Below, piece by piece: positions 1-9,690 of a stretch of DNA of 64,000 bases. The position numbers and the translations under genes are program-made. The notes under the pieces are model-generated. The model saw only the letters and a program-made list of their open reading frames with translations, was not told the origin of the DNA and did not search any database. The DNA comes from VXNE01 sp965217825 (lineage in GTDB: Bacteria > Pseudomonadota > Gammaproteobacteria > Pseudomonadales > Azotimanducaceae). The stretch covers positions 4,216,001-4,280,000 of the forward strand of contig OZ244571.1 of assembly GCA_965217825.1 (NCBI GenBank). Direction: 5' to 3'. Position 1 is the first letter of the stretch. Every line of letters starts with the position of its first letter.

Positions 1-807
1 GGCGGGAATGTGCGCGTCGATGGCAGGCGCAGTCATGACGTCCACCGGTAGCGGCACGTTCACACGCGTCGCAATACGGCGCGCCGTCTCCGCCAGCGAT
101 GCCTCCGCCAGCGACGCACCTACCGGTCTTCCCGCCGCGAGGGCAAACGTGTTGGCGATGCCGCCGCCGACGATGATCCGGTCCGCGACGTCCGCCAGCG
201 ATTCCAGCAACGCGAGCTTCGTCGACACCTTGGCACCGCCGACGATCGCCACCAACGGCCGCGCCGGCGACTCAAGCGCGCGGCCCAGCGCCGTGAGCTC
301 CGCTGTCAGCAATGGCCCGGCGCACACCGCCGGGGCGTATTTCGCAACACCGTGGGTCGATGCATGCGCGCGATGGGCTGTCGCGAATGCGTCCATCACG
401 AACAGGTCGCAAAGATCTGCCAACGCCTGTGCCAGGCCGTCTTCGTTCGCCCCTTCACCCGGCTCGAAGCGCACGTTCTCCAGCAGGGCCACGTCGCCTG
501 GCGCCACATCCACGCCGCCGCGCCAGTCACGGACGACAGGAACGGCGCAGCCGAGCGCTCGCGCCACGTGTTCTGCCACCGGCGCCAGGGATAGCTCGGG
601 ATCGAAATCGCCTTCCGTCGGTCGGCCCAGGTGTGACATGACGATCACCGCGGCACCGCGCTCGATGCATGTTCGAATCGTCGGCAAGGCCGCTACGATC
701 CGGGCATCGTTGGCGATCGCGCCGCCGCTCAAGGGAATGTTGAAGTCCTCCCGGATGAGCACCCGCTTGCCGGATAACGAATGGTCGTTGAGTTGCGGGA
801 GTTCCAC
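1..807 (-). CDS. pgk: Phosphoglycerate kinase, N-terminal part (runs off window start)
   Basis: Glycolytic and gluconeogenic enzyme of the cytosol that interconverts 1,3-bisphosphoglycerate plus ADP with 3-phosphoglycerate plus ATP. The minus-strand frame shows the N-domain signature GKRVLIREDFN close to the start, then VMSHLGRPTEG, LLENVRFEPGE, GGAKVSTKL and IIVGGGIANTF, in the family order. The C-terminal ATP-binding half lies outside the window. I chose the GTG at 807 because it places the GKRVL motif at residue 13, as is usual; a second in-frame GTG lies at 822. No ATG start occurs upstream. It is divergent from metK, with a VapB-like gene between them. Confidence 0.93.
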   Translation of the reverse strand, partial: MELPQLNDHSLSGKRVLIREDFNIPLSGGAIANDARIVAALPTIRTCIERGAAVIVMSHLGRPTEGDFDPELSLAPVAEHVARALGCAVPVVRDWRGGVDVAPGDVALLENVRFEPGEGANEDGLAQALADLCDLFVMDAFATAHRAHASTHGVAKYAPAVCAGPLLTAELTALGRALESPARPLVAIVGGAKVSTKLALLESLADVADRIIVGGGIANTFALAAGRPVGASLAEASLAETARRIATRVNVPLPVDVMTAPAIDAHIPA

Positions 808-853
808 TAGCGAGTGCCCCACAGCCGGCGCTTTCCGTCTCGTTTTTTCTTTC

Positions 854-905
854 TAGCGAGGGGTGCCACCTCGCGCTCCCCGGCCGAAGGCTCCGTTGGA
901 AGGGG
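854..905. repeat. GC-rich dispersed repeat fragment
   Basis: The hairpin-like core gcgaggggtgcc...cctcgcgctcc followed by ggccgaaggctccgttg recurs, with small differences, inside MITE copy 2 at about 46698-46737. A shorter ggggtgccacctcc echo follows at once. It lies between pgk and the VapB-like gene and has no coding sign. I read it as a relic of the same mobile or REP-like sequence, not as a gene. Confidence 0.6.
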
Positions 906-916
906 TGCCACCTCCA

Positions 917-1231
917 TCACGTCACGCGACTACTTCGTAACGTTTCGAGGTCTCCCTCCCAACCCGACGCACGAAGCCGGCGAGCCTCTTCCATGGAACA
1001 AACGTCGCCGGGGAGCGTCAGCGACCGGGGACGGTTGATCCATGGTCGGCGAGCGGGGCCGGGCCACAGGCAAAGCCGAAGGCGCCGGCTGTGGGGCACT
1101 TCCACGCCGGGCGGTTCCGCCGCAAGGGCTCGCAACGCAAAGTTGATCGCCTCGCGCTTTGTCGAAAGATGGTAACGGCGCATCACCTCCGCGCAGGCCG
1201 CAATATCGATGTCCACATTGGTACGTGCCAT
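917..1231 (-). CDS. VapB-like type II antitoxin with internal repeat insertion
   Basis: Residues 1-40 read as a VapB/ribbon-helix-helix DNA-binding antitoxin (MARTNVDIDI start, TKREAINFALRAL). The last 25 residues contain SGWEGDLETLR, the usual C-terminal VapB motif. Between them sit about 39 residues that are arginine- and proline-rich and do not belong to the family. They correspond to a GC-rich repeat (990-1045 and flank) also found elsewhere in the window. The frame stays open across the insert, so a longer protein of 104 residues, against 65-75 normally, could still be made. No VapC follows: pgk begins just downstream. This is an orphan antitoxin, possibly non-functional. Confidence 0.6.
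   Translation of the reverse strand: MARTNVDIDIAACAEVMRRYHLSTKREAINFALRALAAEPPGVEVPHSRRLRLCLWPGPARRPWINRPRSLTLPGDVCSMEEARRLRASGWEGDLETLRSSRVT
990..1045. repeat. Dispersed GC-rich repeat, copy inside vapB-like gene
   Basis: The segment beginning ccatggaacaaacgtcgcc and continuing through ggggagcgtcagcgaccg is nearly identical to 9646-9690 and related to the two 110-bp tandem units at 12991-13220. It is inserted within the VapB-like reading frame and keeps it open. The boundary on the other side (to about 1110) is uncertain. Confidence 0.65.
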
Positions 1232-1458
1232 ACACTAACCATACACCAGCAATACGAGGTCAATAGTCCCGGATCGGAAAGGACACCGTGCGGGTCGCGC
1301 ACTCCCACAAATGCGTCGGCACGCCAATGGACGGTAGCGACTCAATCGGCCTCAGGCGGGGTCTGCGCTTCCGCGTGATCTCCGGGCAGCCTGCGAATGA
1401 ACGCGATGCGATAGAATGCGCGTCCCAACCCCTTGAGGACTTGCCCTTCGGAGCCTTG

Positions 1459-2610
<1,152 letters not shown>

Positions 2611-2634
2611 CGTTGGTCGCGGGCGCGGCGTGAC

Positions 2635-3495
2635 ATGCGGGTCAGTTTCGAGTTCTTTCCACCGCGCACGGCGCAGGGTCGGACGAACCTGGCGCGTACC
2701 GCGGACCAGTTGCGGCGCGCCGGTCCCGAGTTCTTCTCCGTAACCTACGGTGCCGGCGGTTCGACGCGGGACCGCACATTCGAAGCCGTCCAGACCCTCC
2801 GCGATGCGGGATTCAACACGGCGCCCCACCTGTCCTGGGGGGACGACGACGCGGCGGCCATCGAGCACCGAATCGCCGACTACCTGCGAATGGGCGTCAA
2901 TCGCCTTGTCGCCTTGCGCGGCGATATCCCGTCCGGGACCGGACTACCGCCAAACGTGCGTCACGCGGAAGAGCTGGTGCGGCACATCCGCGAACACTTC
3001 GGCAGCGACCTCCGCATCGAAGTCGGCTGCTATCCCGAAGTCCACCCCGACGCCCCATCGCCCGACGCCGATGTCGCGTTTCTGAAACGCAAGGTGGACG
3101 CCGGCGCGAACAACTGCATCACGCAGTACTTTTACAATCCCGACAGCTACTTCTTTTTCGTCGACCGCTGCCGGCAACAGGGCATCAAGATTCCCATCGT
3201 GGCCGGCATCATGCCGATCACGAACTACGAAGGCCTGGTCCGTTTCTCCGACAACTGCGGCGCGGAGATCCCGCGTTGGATACGCCTGCGCCTTCTGGCC
3301 TACAAGGACGACCTGCCGTCGCTGCGCGCGTTCGGCGCGGACGCCGTGACCAGCCTTTGCGCCAAGCTGCTCGACGGCGGCGCGCCGGGACTGCACTTCT
3401 ATACGCTGAACAAGGCAGGTCCCGCTGAGGCCATCCTGCGCGCGCTGAACCTGGTGGAAGACACGCAACCGGTCCGCCGCATCGCCGAGACATGA
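2635..3495 (+). CDS. metF: 5,10-methylenetetrahydrofolate reductase
   Basis: Flavoenzyme that reduces 5,10-methylene-THF to 5-methyl-THF for methionine synthesis. The 286-residue TIM-barrel protein starts MRVSFEFFPPRT, where the SFEFFPP motif carries the catalytic Glu. It continues with FFSVTYGAGGSTRDRT, RLVALRGD, ITQYFYNPDSYFFFVDRC and PIVAGIMPI, all family hallmarks. Length matches bacterial MetF. It lies 24 nt behind metK and ahead of gshB, consistent with a one-carbon and thiol metabolism operon. Confidence 0.96.
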   Translation: MRVSFEFFPPRTAQGRTNLARTADQLRRAGPEFFSVTYGAGGSTRDRTFEAVQTLRDAGFNTAPHLSWGDDDAAAIEHRIADYLRMGVNRLVALRGDIPSGTGLPPNVRHAEELVRHIREHFGSDLRIEVGCYPEVHPDAPSPDADVAFLKRKVDAGANNCITQYFYNPDSYFFFVDRCRQQGIKIPIVAGIMPITNYEGLVRFSDNCGAEIPRWIRLRLLAYKDDLPSLRAFGADAVTSLCAKLLDGGAPGLHFYTLNKAGPAEAILRALNLVEDTQPVRRIAET

Positions 3496-3529
3496 CGTCC
3501 GTGATCGCCGTCCGATATAGCTGATCGCC

Positions 3530-4510
3530 ATGGTTCACATCGCTTTCCTGATGGACCCCATCGCCTCGGTAAACCTGAAGAAGGACAGCACGCTGGCGAT
3601 GATCCGAGCCGCTTTGCAACGCGGCTGGCGCGTCAGCTATCTCGAACAGCAGGACCTGACCTGGAAGGACGACCGTCCGATGGCTCTGCTGCGCGACCTG
3701 TCCATCGAAGCCGACTTTCTAGCGGACCTGGATCCCGAACGGGCCGGCACGCACTGGTACCGGCTGGGCGAAGCGGCCGAGGTGGATCTGTCAACGGTGG
3801 ATGTCGTCATGATGCGAAAGGATCCGCCGTTCGACATGGAATACATCTATTCCACCTACCTGCTCGAACGCGTCGAAGAGCGGGGCACCGTGGTAGTGAA
3901 TGCGCCAGGGAGCCTGCGCGACTGCAACGAAAAGTTCTTCGCCACTCAGTTCGTCGACTGCGTTCCGCCGCTCTTGGTCGGCAAGCGTCCCGATCAACTC
4001 CTCGCATTCCAGGCAGAGCACGGCGATGTCGTGTTCAAGCCGCTGGACGGCATGGGCGGCGCCAATGTCTTTCGCATCCGCCAGGACGATCCCAACCTGC
4101 GCGTCGTGATCGAGAGCCTGACGGACCTGGGCCGGCGCCGGATCATGGCCCAGAAGTATATTCCCGAGATCGAGGACGGCGACAAGCGCATACTCCTCAT
4201 CGACGGCGAACCCGTCGACTACGCCTTGGCGCGCATACCGATGCGAGGCGAATCGCGCGGGAATCTCGCGGCCGGCGGCACCGGCGTCGGTCGGCGCCTC
4301 ACGGCGCGCGATCGATTCATTGCGGGCCGCGTCGGTCCAGAATTGCAACGCCGCGGATTGCTGTTTGCCGGCATCGACGTCATTGGCGACTACCTGACAG
4401 AGATCAACGTCACATGTCCGACCTGCATACGGGAGTTGGACGCTCAATTCTCCCTGGACATCGCCTCGATGCTGATGGACAGGGTGGAGACGAGGATCGC
4501 GCGACGATGA
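3530..4510 (+). CDS. gshB: Glutathione synthetase
   Basis: ATP-grasp ligase joining gamma-glutamylcysteine and glycine in the cytosol. The 326-residue protein has the GshB N-domain (IAFLMDPIASVNLKKDST), then VFKPLDGMGGANVFRI, ILLIDGEPVDYALARIP, the GNLAAGGTG nucleotide loop and the terminal EINVTCPT metal-binding motif, usually EINVTSPT. Start at ATG 3530, 34 nt after metF. Its stop overlaps the ATG of the TonB gene (ATGA), a gshB-tonB pairing common in gammaproteobacteria. Confidence 0.97.
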   Translation: MVHIAFLMDPIASVNLKKDSTLAMIRAALQRGWRVSYLEQQDLTWKDDRPMALLRDLSIEADFLADLDPERAGTHWYRLGEAAEVDLSTVDVVMMRKDPPFDMEYIYSTYLLERVEERGTVVVNAPGSLRDCNEKFFATQFVDCVPPLLVGKRPDQLLAFQAEHGDVVFKPLDGMGGANVFRIRQDDPNLRVVIESLTDLGRRRIMAQKYIPEIEDGDKRILLIDGEPVDYALARIPMRGESRGNLAAGGTGVGRRLTARDRFIAGRVGPELQRRGLLFAGIDVIGDYLTEINVTCPTCIRELDAQFSLDIASMLMDRVETRIARR

Positions 4511-5325
4511 GCGATTTGACGACGGAGATCACCGTTCCTCCCGCTGTCGCGCCCATCGTCAGGGCCCGGGAGGGCATCGCCGCCGCCCTGCTGCTCTCGC
4601 TGGCGCTGCACGCGGTCGTGATACTGGGCTTGAGCGAATGGTTTGAAGAACGCGACGATTCGCCATCTATCGTCAGGGCGACGCTCGCCCGTGTGAGCGG
4701 ACCGCCTGCCACCTCTGCGCCGCCAGCATCTACGGCCGAGCCGGAAGAGGAGGGTCCGGTTGCGGAATCCCTACCGGATACACGCGATACGGGGACTCAC
4801 CAGGCGGCGGCAACGTCTCAACGGCCTCCCGCCGACGCAATCGTCACCACGGAAGGCAAGGGCGACAGTCCCGAGTCCCCCTGGCGGAACCTGGACTACG
4901 CCGCAACCGTGCGTCAGATCGCGAACCTAGACGCCCGGAACCGGGTTGGGAACCCCGTTGGGCAGCCACGTGTCCGGCGGATTGTCGAAGACCGCGCCGA
5001 GACCTCCGAAGACAACTGGTACCTGGACTCCTGGCGGCGCAAGGTGGAGCGTATCGGCAAGCTCAACTATCCCGAGCAAGCGCGGGCGCGCAAGCTTTAC
5101 GGCAGCTTGCGGCTACTGGTCGCCATCGAACCGGACGGAACATTGCGCGACGTGCGCGTCATCGACTCCTCCGGACACAAGGTTCTGGACGAGGCCGCCA
5201 TGCGTATCGTTCGCCTTGCCGCACCCTACGCGCCGTTTCCGCCCGGTATGCGCAAGGACACGGACGTACTCGAGATCGTTCGCACCTGGCAGTTCAAAAA
5301 GCGGGGATATGCCTCGCCTGCCTGA
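4507..5325 (+). CDS. tonB: TonB-family energy-transducing protein
   Basis: Couples the inner-membrane proton-motive complex to outer-membrane transport. Of 272 residues, about 26-50 form one hydrophobic N-terminal anchor (IAAALLLSLALHAVVILGL). A polar Glu/Pro/Ala linker (60-150) follows, and the C-terminal 90 residues are a TonB domain: YPEQARARKLYGSLRLLVAIEPDG, DSSGHKVLDEAAMRIVRLAAPYAPFP, and EIVRTWQF. The ATG at 4507 overlaps the gshB stop, so translation is probably coupled. The usual partners exbB and exbD are not adjacent. Confidence 0.9.
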   Translation: MSDLTTEITVPPAVAPIVRAREGIAAALLLSLALHAVVILGLSEWFEERDDSPSIVRATLARVSGPPATSAPPASTAEPEEEGPVAESLPDTRDTGTHQAAATSQRPPADAIVTTEGKGDSPESPWRNLDYAATVRQIANLDARNRVGNPVGQPRVRRIVEDRAETSEDNWYLDSWRRKVERIGKLNYPEQARARKLYGSLRLLVAIEPDGTLRDVRVIDSSGHKVLDEAAMRIVRLAAPYAPFPPGMRKDTDVLEIVRTWQFKKRGYASPA

Positions 5326-5384
5326 ACCTCTTGGCAACACCGCACTTGACCCGAAGCGGATTTCTTGGTCAGTTAAGGAAACGC

Positions 5385-5461
5385 GGGCGCGTAGCTCAGT
5401 TGGTCAGAGCGCCGTCTTCACATGGCGGAAGTCGCTGGTTCGAGTCCAGCCGCGCCCACCA
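5385..5461 (+). tRNA. tRNA-Val (anticodon CAC)
   Basis: A 77-nt cloverleaf can be drawn by eye. The acceptor pairs GGGCGCG with CGCGCCC, the D arm is GCTC/GAGC, and the anticodon stem CCGTC/GGCGG closes the loop TTCACAT (anticodon CAC, reads GUG). The T arm is GCTGG TTCGAGT CCAGC. The discriminator A is followed by an encoded CCA at 5459-5461. It follows the TonB gene by 59 nt. Confidence 0.95.
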
Positions 5462-5578
5462 TTCAGCGATGGTCCCGTCCGGACACATGGGCGGCACTTC
5501 ATCCCATGGACATGGCCGACAAGCGCGTTCGGAGGGTGTGATACGCTGCCGGTCGAGGAAAGTGAACCCGGAGTTTCG

Positions 5579-6223
5579 ATGTTCGGAAGAGCGGCTATCG
5601 CCGCCATGCTTTTGGCCTCCACCGCCTGGGCAGACCGGGAAAACGCTGACCCGAAAATGGACGCTATGCTGGACGGCATGGAGACGTTGTGCGGGGAGCG
5701 GTACGCCGGATCGCTGGACAGCCGCGATCACGGGCACCTCTACTGCATTCGGGCGTACACCGCGCATTGCGCGTTGAAGAAAGACGAGAATCCCCGCGAA
5801 CGGCGGGCGCTCGCGCAGTCGTGCTCGACCGTTTCCGAATGCCCCTATTGCCCGGGCTCGGTCAAGCCAACAAAGAGGTGCGTGGTCGAATTCGAAAGAT
5901 ACAAAAGGCCGCGTCGCGTCGCCCAGACGACGTCGAAATGCGAGCGATTGCTGGTCGATGGTATGGCGTTCCCCGGAGCGCCTGATATCGACGTTCGTGA
6001 CGCCTTGATCAGAGACCCCAAACTCAAGGGTCGAACGCCCAATTGCGCGACGGACTTTTCGAAGTATCGGAGATACTGCATGTGCGTCGAGAGAGCAGAG
6101 CATCGAACGAGTATGACGAAGCAAGCGCCCGCGCAGGCTTCGCGCAAGGCGTGGCAAAAAGAGTATCAAGCCGCTCTCGCCAGGGCCGAAGCTGCGGGTT
6201 GCGATCTCGTGCTGACGCGTTAA
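5579..6223 (+). CDS. Secreted cysteine-rich hypothetical protein
   Basis: I do not recognise the family. The 214-residue product begins with a short signal peptide (MFGRAAIAAMLLASTAWA, cleavage probably after AWA), which implies export to the periplasm. The mature part holds about a dozen cysteines, including CPYC and CMC pairs, so several disulfides are likely. The C-terminus is helical and charged. The ATG at 5579 was chosen because the signal peptide begins there. The gene stands alone downstream of tRNA-Val. Confidence 0.65.
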   Translation: MFGRAAIAAMLLASTAWADRENADPKMDAMLDGMETLCGERYAGSLDSRDHGHLYCIRAYTAHCALKKDENPRERRALAQSCSTVSECPYCPGSVKPTKRCVVEFERYKRPRRVAQTTSKCERLLVDGMAFPGAPDIDVRDALIRDPKLKGRTPNCATDFSKYRRYCMCVERAEHRTSMTKQAPAQASRKAWQKEYQAALARAEAAGCDLVLTR

Positions 6224-6418
6224 GTCGAAGACGCGGGCGCCGCCTCCCCGCGAAAACCGCCCTGAAGCAGTCCTTCGACGTGGATCAAGCGCTCGCGCAG
6301 ATTGGTCATGACCCGGTTCAGGTTTCCCGATGAACCCGAGGACGGTCAGGCCCAAAACGGCGATGGTCGGGGCGAACTGACGCGAACACGATAGTCTCTT
6401 TGAAACACAAAACAGGTA
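6220..6418 (-). pseudogene. Possible frameshifted small membrane protein
   Basis: On the minus strand one frame reads FAPTIAVLGLTVLGFIG, a plausible membrane segment. One base further on, a second frame continues NLNRVMTNLRERLIHVEGLL and ends in TAA at 6220. A one-base gain in the run GGGAAACC would explain the split. No start codon in a good context is visible. This is a weak call: it could be chance, and it overlaps the stop of the upstream gene tail to tail by 3 nt. Confidence 0.2.
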
Positions 6419-6458
6419 TACGTAATCCGAGCGTGGAAGTTCTTGAGAACCGCACCAA

Positions 6459-7145
6459 ATGACGCAAACAATGGACCTGCCTCGCCGGCTTGCGGCGGAG
6501 TTCGTCGGCACGGCGCTGCTGCTGGCCGTGGTGGTCGGATCGGGCATCATGGGCGAGCGCCTCGCGGACGGCAACGCGGCCATCGCCCTCCTCGGCAACA
6601 CCATTGCGACCGGCGCCATCCTGGTCGTTCTGATCCTGATCTTCGGACCTGTCTCGGGCGCGCACTTCAACCCCGCAGTGACATTGAGTTTCGCGCTGCA
6701 GCGCGCAATCTCGCGCCTGGACGCCCTTGCCTTTGTCGCTGTCCAGGTGGCGGGAGGCCTCTGCGGCGTCTGGCTCGCGCACCTGATGTTCAGCGAGCCG
6801 ATCATCATGGTGGGCACGAACGCGCGCACCGGACTCGGCCAATGGATCGCAGAGGCCGTGGCGACGTTCGGCCTGGTGGCGACCATCATCGCCTGTGTGC
6901 GGACGCGACCGCAGGCCGTCCCCTACGCAGTCGGCCTGTTCATCACCGCCGGCTACTGGTTCACATCGTCCACCAGCTTCGCCAATCCCGCCGTGACCTT
7001 CGGAAGGAGTTTCACGGACACGTTTTCCGGCATCCGGCCGATCGACGCACCTGCCTTCATCGCCTTTCAGATCGCCGGCGCGGCCATCGCCACCGCGTTT
7101 TGTGTGTGGATGTTCAGGCGGGTCGCACCGGACGAGGACAAATAG
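6459..7145 (+). CDS. MIP/aquaporin-family channel
   Basis: Membrane channel for water or small neutral solutes. The 228-residue protein has six hydrophobic stretches and the two half-helix signatures, SGAHFNPAVT (about residue 66) and SFANPAVTFGRSF (about 175). Small bacterial aquaporins of this type often accompany metalloid genes, but none is visible here. It lies 26 nt upstream of modA on the same strand, so it is probably the first gene of the molybdate transporter operon. Substrate is not deducible from sequence alone. Confidence 0.92.
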   Translation: MTQTMDLPRRLAAEFVGTALLLAVVVGSGIMGERLADGNAAIALLGNTIATGAILVVLILIFGPVSGAHFNPAVTLSFALQRAISRLDALAFVAVQVAGGLCGVWLAHLMFSEPIIMVGTNARTGLGQWIAEAVATFGLVATIIACVRTRPQAVPYAVGLFITAGYWFTSSTSFANPAVTFGRSFTDTFSGIRPIDAPAFIAFQIAGAAIATAFCVWMFRRVAPDEDK

Positions 7146-7171
7146 CGATACGTCGGCGCCGCCGCGCGCAT

Positions 7172-7912
7172 ATGCGGTGCGCGGCTATCGGGTTGTTGTT
7201 TGCCTTCGCCTCCCTGGAGGCGAAGGCTGAGGAAGCGCTGATTGCGACCGCCGCGAACTTCGCGGAAGCGCTTGCCGAAGTCGAACGCGCTTTCGAAGGG
7301 GCGGGCCACCACCGACTGCGAGTCGCCGTGGGCTCCACCGGCAAGCTCTACGCCCAGATTCTGCATGGCGCTCCATTTGATATCCTGCTGGCCGCAGACC
7401 AGGAACGCCCGATACTGCTGGAGCGCGCCGGACTCGCCGTCGGAGGTTCGCGCCGCACCTACGCGGTCGGCCGCTTGACGCTGTGGAGCGCCGATCCCGA
7501 ACGCATCCAGGGCAATGTCCCAACGTTACTCGCCGCCGGGAGCTTCAGACGATTGGCCATGGCGAATCCCGCGTTAGCGCCCTATGGCGTGGCCGCGCGG
7601 GAAGTGCTACAGGGGTTCGGGCTCTACGCGGCGCTACGAGAGAAGATTGTGACCGCAGAGAACATCGGCCAGACATACGCCATGGTGGCGACCGGTAACG
7701 CCGAAATCGGTTTCGTCGCCGCATCGGCTCCGCGGGCCACCGGCGAGGGCAGCCGATGGGACGTGCCTTCCGATCTGCACGCGCCAATCAGACAGGATGC
7801 CGTGCTGCTCGCGCGCGCCGCGAACAATGTCGCCGCGCAAGAGTTCCTCGATTTCCTTCAGGGCAAGCGGGCGCGGACGATCATTGCCGGCTTTGGCTAC
7901 GGAGAGCACTAG
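7172..7912 (+). CDS. modA: Molybdate ABC transporter, periplasmic binding protein
   Basis: Captures molybdate or tungstate in the periplasm for ModBC. The 246-residue protein starts with a signal peptide (MRCAAIGLLFAFASLEAKA). Typical ModA motifs follow: ATAANFAEAL, VAVGSTGKLYAQILHGAPFDILLAADQERP, LTLWSADP, PALAPYGVAAREVL and GQTYAMVATGNAEIGFVA. The ATG at 7172 was chosen by the signal peptide. Its TAG stop overlaps the GTG of modB. Gene order and the downstream Mop-domain ATPase support molybdate or tungstate over other oxyanions. Confidence 0.94.
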   Translation: MRCAAIGLLFAFASLEAKAEEALIATAANFAEALAEVERAFEGAGHHRLRVAVGSTGKLYAQILHGAPFDILLAADQERPILLERAGLAVGGSRRTYAVGRLTLWSADPERIQGNVPTLLAAGSFRRLAMANPALAPYGVAAREVLQGFGLYAALREKIVTAENIGQTYAMVATGNAEIGFVAASAPRATGEGSRWDVPSDLHAPIRQDAVLLARAANNVAAQEFLDFLQGKRARTIIAGFGYGEH

Positions 7913-8580
7913 TGGAACTCGGCCCGATCTGGTTGACGGGAAAGTTGGCGGCGGTCACGACCCTGGTGCTGCTCGCCCTGGGAACGCCGCTCGCCTGGTG
8001 GCTGGCGCACACGCGCGCCGCGATCAAGCCCGCGGTCGAAGCGCTTACCGCCTTGCCCCTGGTCCTGCCGCCGACCGTGCTCGGGTTCTACCTGTTGATC
8101 CTGTTGCATCCCGGATCCGTGATCGGATCGTTGTGGGTACAGGCAACCGGCGATTCCCTGACCTTCTCCTTCTCGGGTTTGGTGATCGCGTCGGTGGTGT
8201 ACTCCCTACCGTTCATGGTGCAGCCGCTGCAGACCGCCTTCGCTGCGGTCGGACGCGCCCCGCTCGAAGCTGCCGCAAGCCTGCGGGCAGGTCCTCTCGA
8301 CGCGTTCGCGACCGTCGCCGTCCCCCTTTCGGCCAGGGGGTTCCTGAGCGCCTCGGTACTCACATTCGCCCACACGGTGGGGGAGTTCGGCGTGGTACTC
8401 ATGGTCGGCGGCAATATCCCGGGTGAAACGCGCGTGGTGTCCATCGCCATCTACGAGCATGTCGAGACGCTCCAATACGCGGACGCCCATGTGCTGTCGG
8501 CCGGCCTGCTCGCGTTTTCCTTTGTCGTCCTCCTCGTGGTGTACAGCGTCAATCGCAGGTTCCCCGTCCATGCCATCTGA
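7912..8580 (+). CDS. modB: Molybdate ABC transporter, permease
   Basis: Inner-membrane channel subunit of the molybdate importer. The 222-residue protein has about five hydrophobic helices and the permease cytoplasmic loop EAAASLRAGPLDAFATVAVP that docks on the ATPase, followed by HTVGEFGVVLMVGGNIPGET. All are usual for ModB. GTG start at 7912 overlaps the modA stop by one base. The 3' end overlaps modC by 11 nt, so the three genes are translationally coupled. Confidence 0.95.
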   Translation: MELGPIWLTGKLAAVTTLVLLALGTPLAWWLAHTRAAIKPAVEALTALPLVLPPTVLGFYLLILLHPGSVIGSLWVQATGDSLTFSFSGLVIASVVYSLPFMVQPLQTAFAAVGRAPLEAAASLRAGPLDAFATVAVPLSARGFLSASVLTFAHTVGEFGVVLMVGGNIPGETRVVSIAIYEHVETLQYADAHVLSAGLLAFSFVVLLVVYSVNRRFPVHAI

Positions 8581-9640
8581 AACCCTCGAACTGGACATCC
8601 GGGCGAGACTGGACGCATTCGACCTCGAGGCAACCGTCGCCCTGCCCCTGGACGGCATCACGGCCGTGTTCGGGCCAAGCGGCGGCGGCAAGACCACGCT
8701 GCTGCGAACGATTGCCGGATTCGAAAACGCGCGCGGCCACATCGCATTGCGAGGAGAGCGGTGGCTCGACAGTTCCCGCCGCATCGACGTGCCACCGCAT
8801 CGGCGTCCCGTCGGCTGCGTGTTCCAGGACGCCCGTCTGTTCGGCCATCTTCCCGTTCACGGAAATCTGCGCTACGCGGCGAAACGGGCGCGCCACGGCG
8901 GCGCGACAGTCGACGAAGTCGTCGCCGCTTTCGACCTCGCGTCCCTGCTCTCCCGCCCCGTCGCCGCGCTATCGGGCGGCGAGCGGCAGCGGGTGGCGCT
9001 GGCGCGTACCCTGCTGACGAATGCCAGGCTGCTGCTATTGGACGAACCGATGTCCGCCCTCGACACGGAGCGCAAGGCGGACATCCTGTCGTACCTGGAA
9101 ACCCTGTCTGTGCCGATGCTGTACGTCAGTCATGCGGTCGACGAAGTTGCCTTGCTGGCGGAACGGACCCTGGTGTTGGCCGACGGCCGCGTACGCGCCT
9201 TCGGCGCAACGAAGGAAATTCTGGAACGCCTCGACATTCAATCCATCACCGGCCGTTTCGAAGCTGGCGCGCTGGTGCGTGCGCGAGTGGTGGCACACGA
9301 CCCGCAATATCAGCTCACGATCCTGGATCTTGGCGAACAACGCATTGTCATGCCCATGTCGACCCGGTTGACCGCAGGCGACTTCGCGCGGGTGCGGATC
9401 CGGGCGCGGGACGTGGCCCTGGCGACGGTCCGACCGCAGGCCTTGAGTATTCGCAATGTGCTATCGGGGAAACTCGTCGACCTGGTCAGGGAAGAAGACT
9501 CGCCCTTTGCCGAAGCCCTGGTCGAGATCGGCGATCAACGTCTGCGGGCGCGCATCACTCGCGCCGCGGCGGACGATCTCGGGCTGATCGTCGGCCAGAG
9601 CGTATACGCGCTGGTGAAGAGCGCCACCTTCGAACAATAG
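8570..9640 (+). CDS. modC: Molybdate ABC transporter, ATP-binding protein
   Basis: Drives molybdate import by ATP hydrolysis. The 356-residue protein shows Walker A GPSGGGKTT near residue 36, the ABC signature LSGGERQRVALAR, Walker B LLLLDEP and the switch His in YVSHAVDE. About 70 C-terminal residues (LSIRNVLSGKLVDL... IGDQRLRARITRAA) form a Mop-like molybdate-binding domain, typical of ModC. The ATG at 8570 lies inside the modB 3' end. A dispersed GC-rich repeat begins 6 nt after the stop. Confidence 0.95.
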   Translation: MPSETLELDIRARLDAFDLEATVALPLDGITAVFGPSGGGKTTLLRTIAGFENARGHIALRGERWLDSSRRIDVPPHRRPVGCVFQDARLFGHLPVHGNLRYAAKRARHGGATVDEVVAAFDLASLLSRPVAALSGGERQRVALARTLLTNARLLLLDEPMSALDTERKADILSYLETLSVPMLYVSHAVDEVALLAERTLVLADGRVRAFGATKEILERLDIQSITGRFEAGALVRARVVAHDPQYQLTILDLGEQRIVMPMSTRLTAGDFARVRIRARDVALATVRPQALSIRNVLSGKLVDLVREEDSPFAEALVEIGDQRLRARITRAAADDLGLIVGQSVYALVKSATFEQ

Positions 9641-9645
9641 ACTTC

Positions 9646-9690
9646 CGTGGAACAACGTCCCCGGGGAGCGCCAGCGACCGCAGACGGTCA
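9646..9690. repeat. Dispersed GC-rich repeat, modC 3' copy
   Basis: Almost identical to the copy inside the VapB-like gene (990-1045): tggaacaacgtccccgggg then agcgccagcgaccg. It sits in the convergent gap between modC and the PhyH-type gene and may act as a transcript 3' end, as REP-type elements often do. Confidence 0.65.

Noticed and set aside
1232..1458. Possible SAM or SAH riboswitch upstream of metK
   Set aside because: No conserved riboswitch core could be recognised by eye; a covariance search would be needed.
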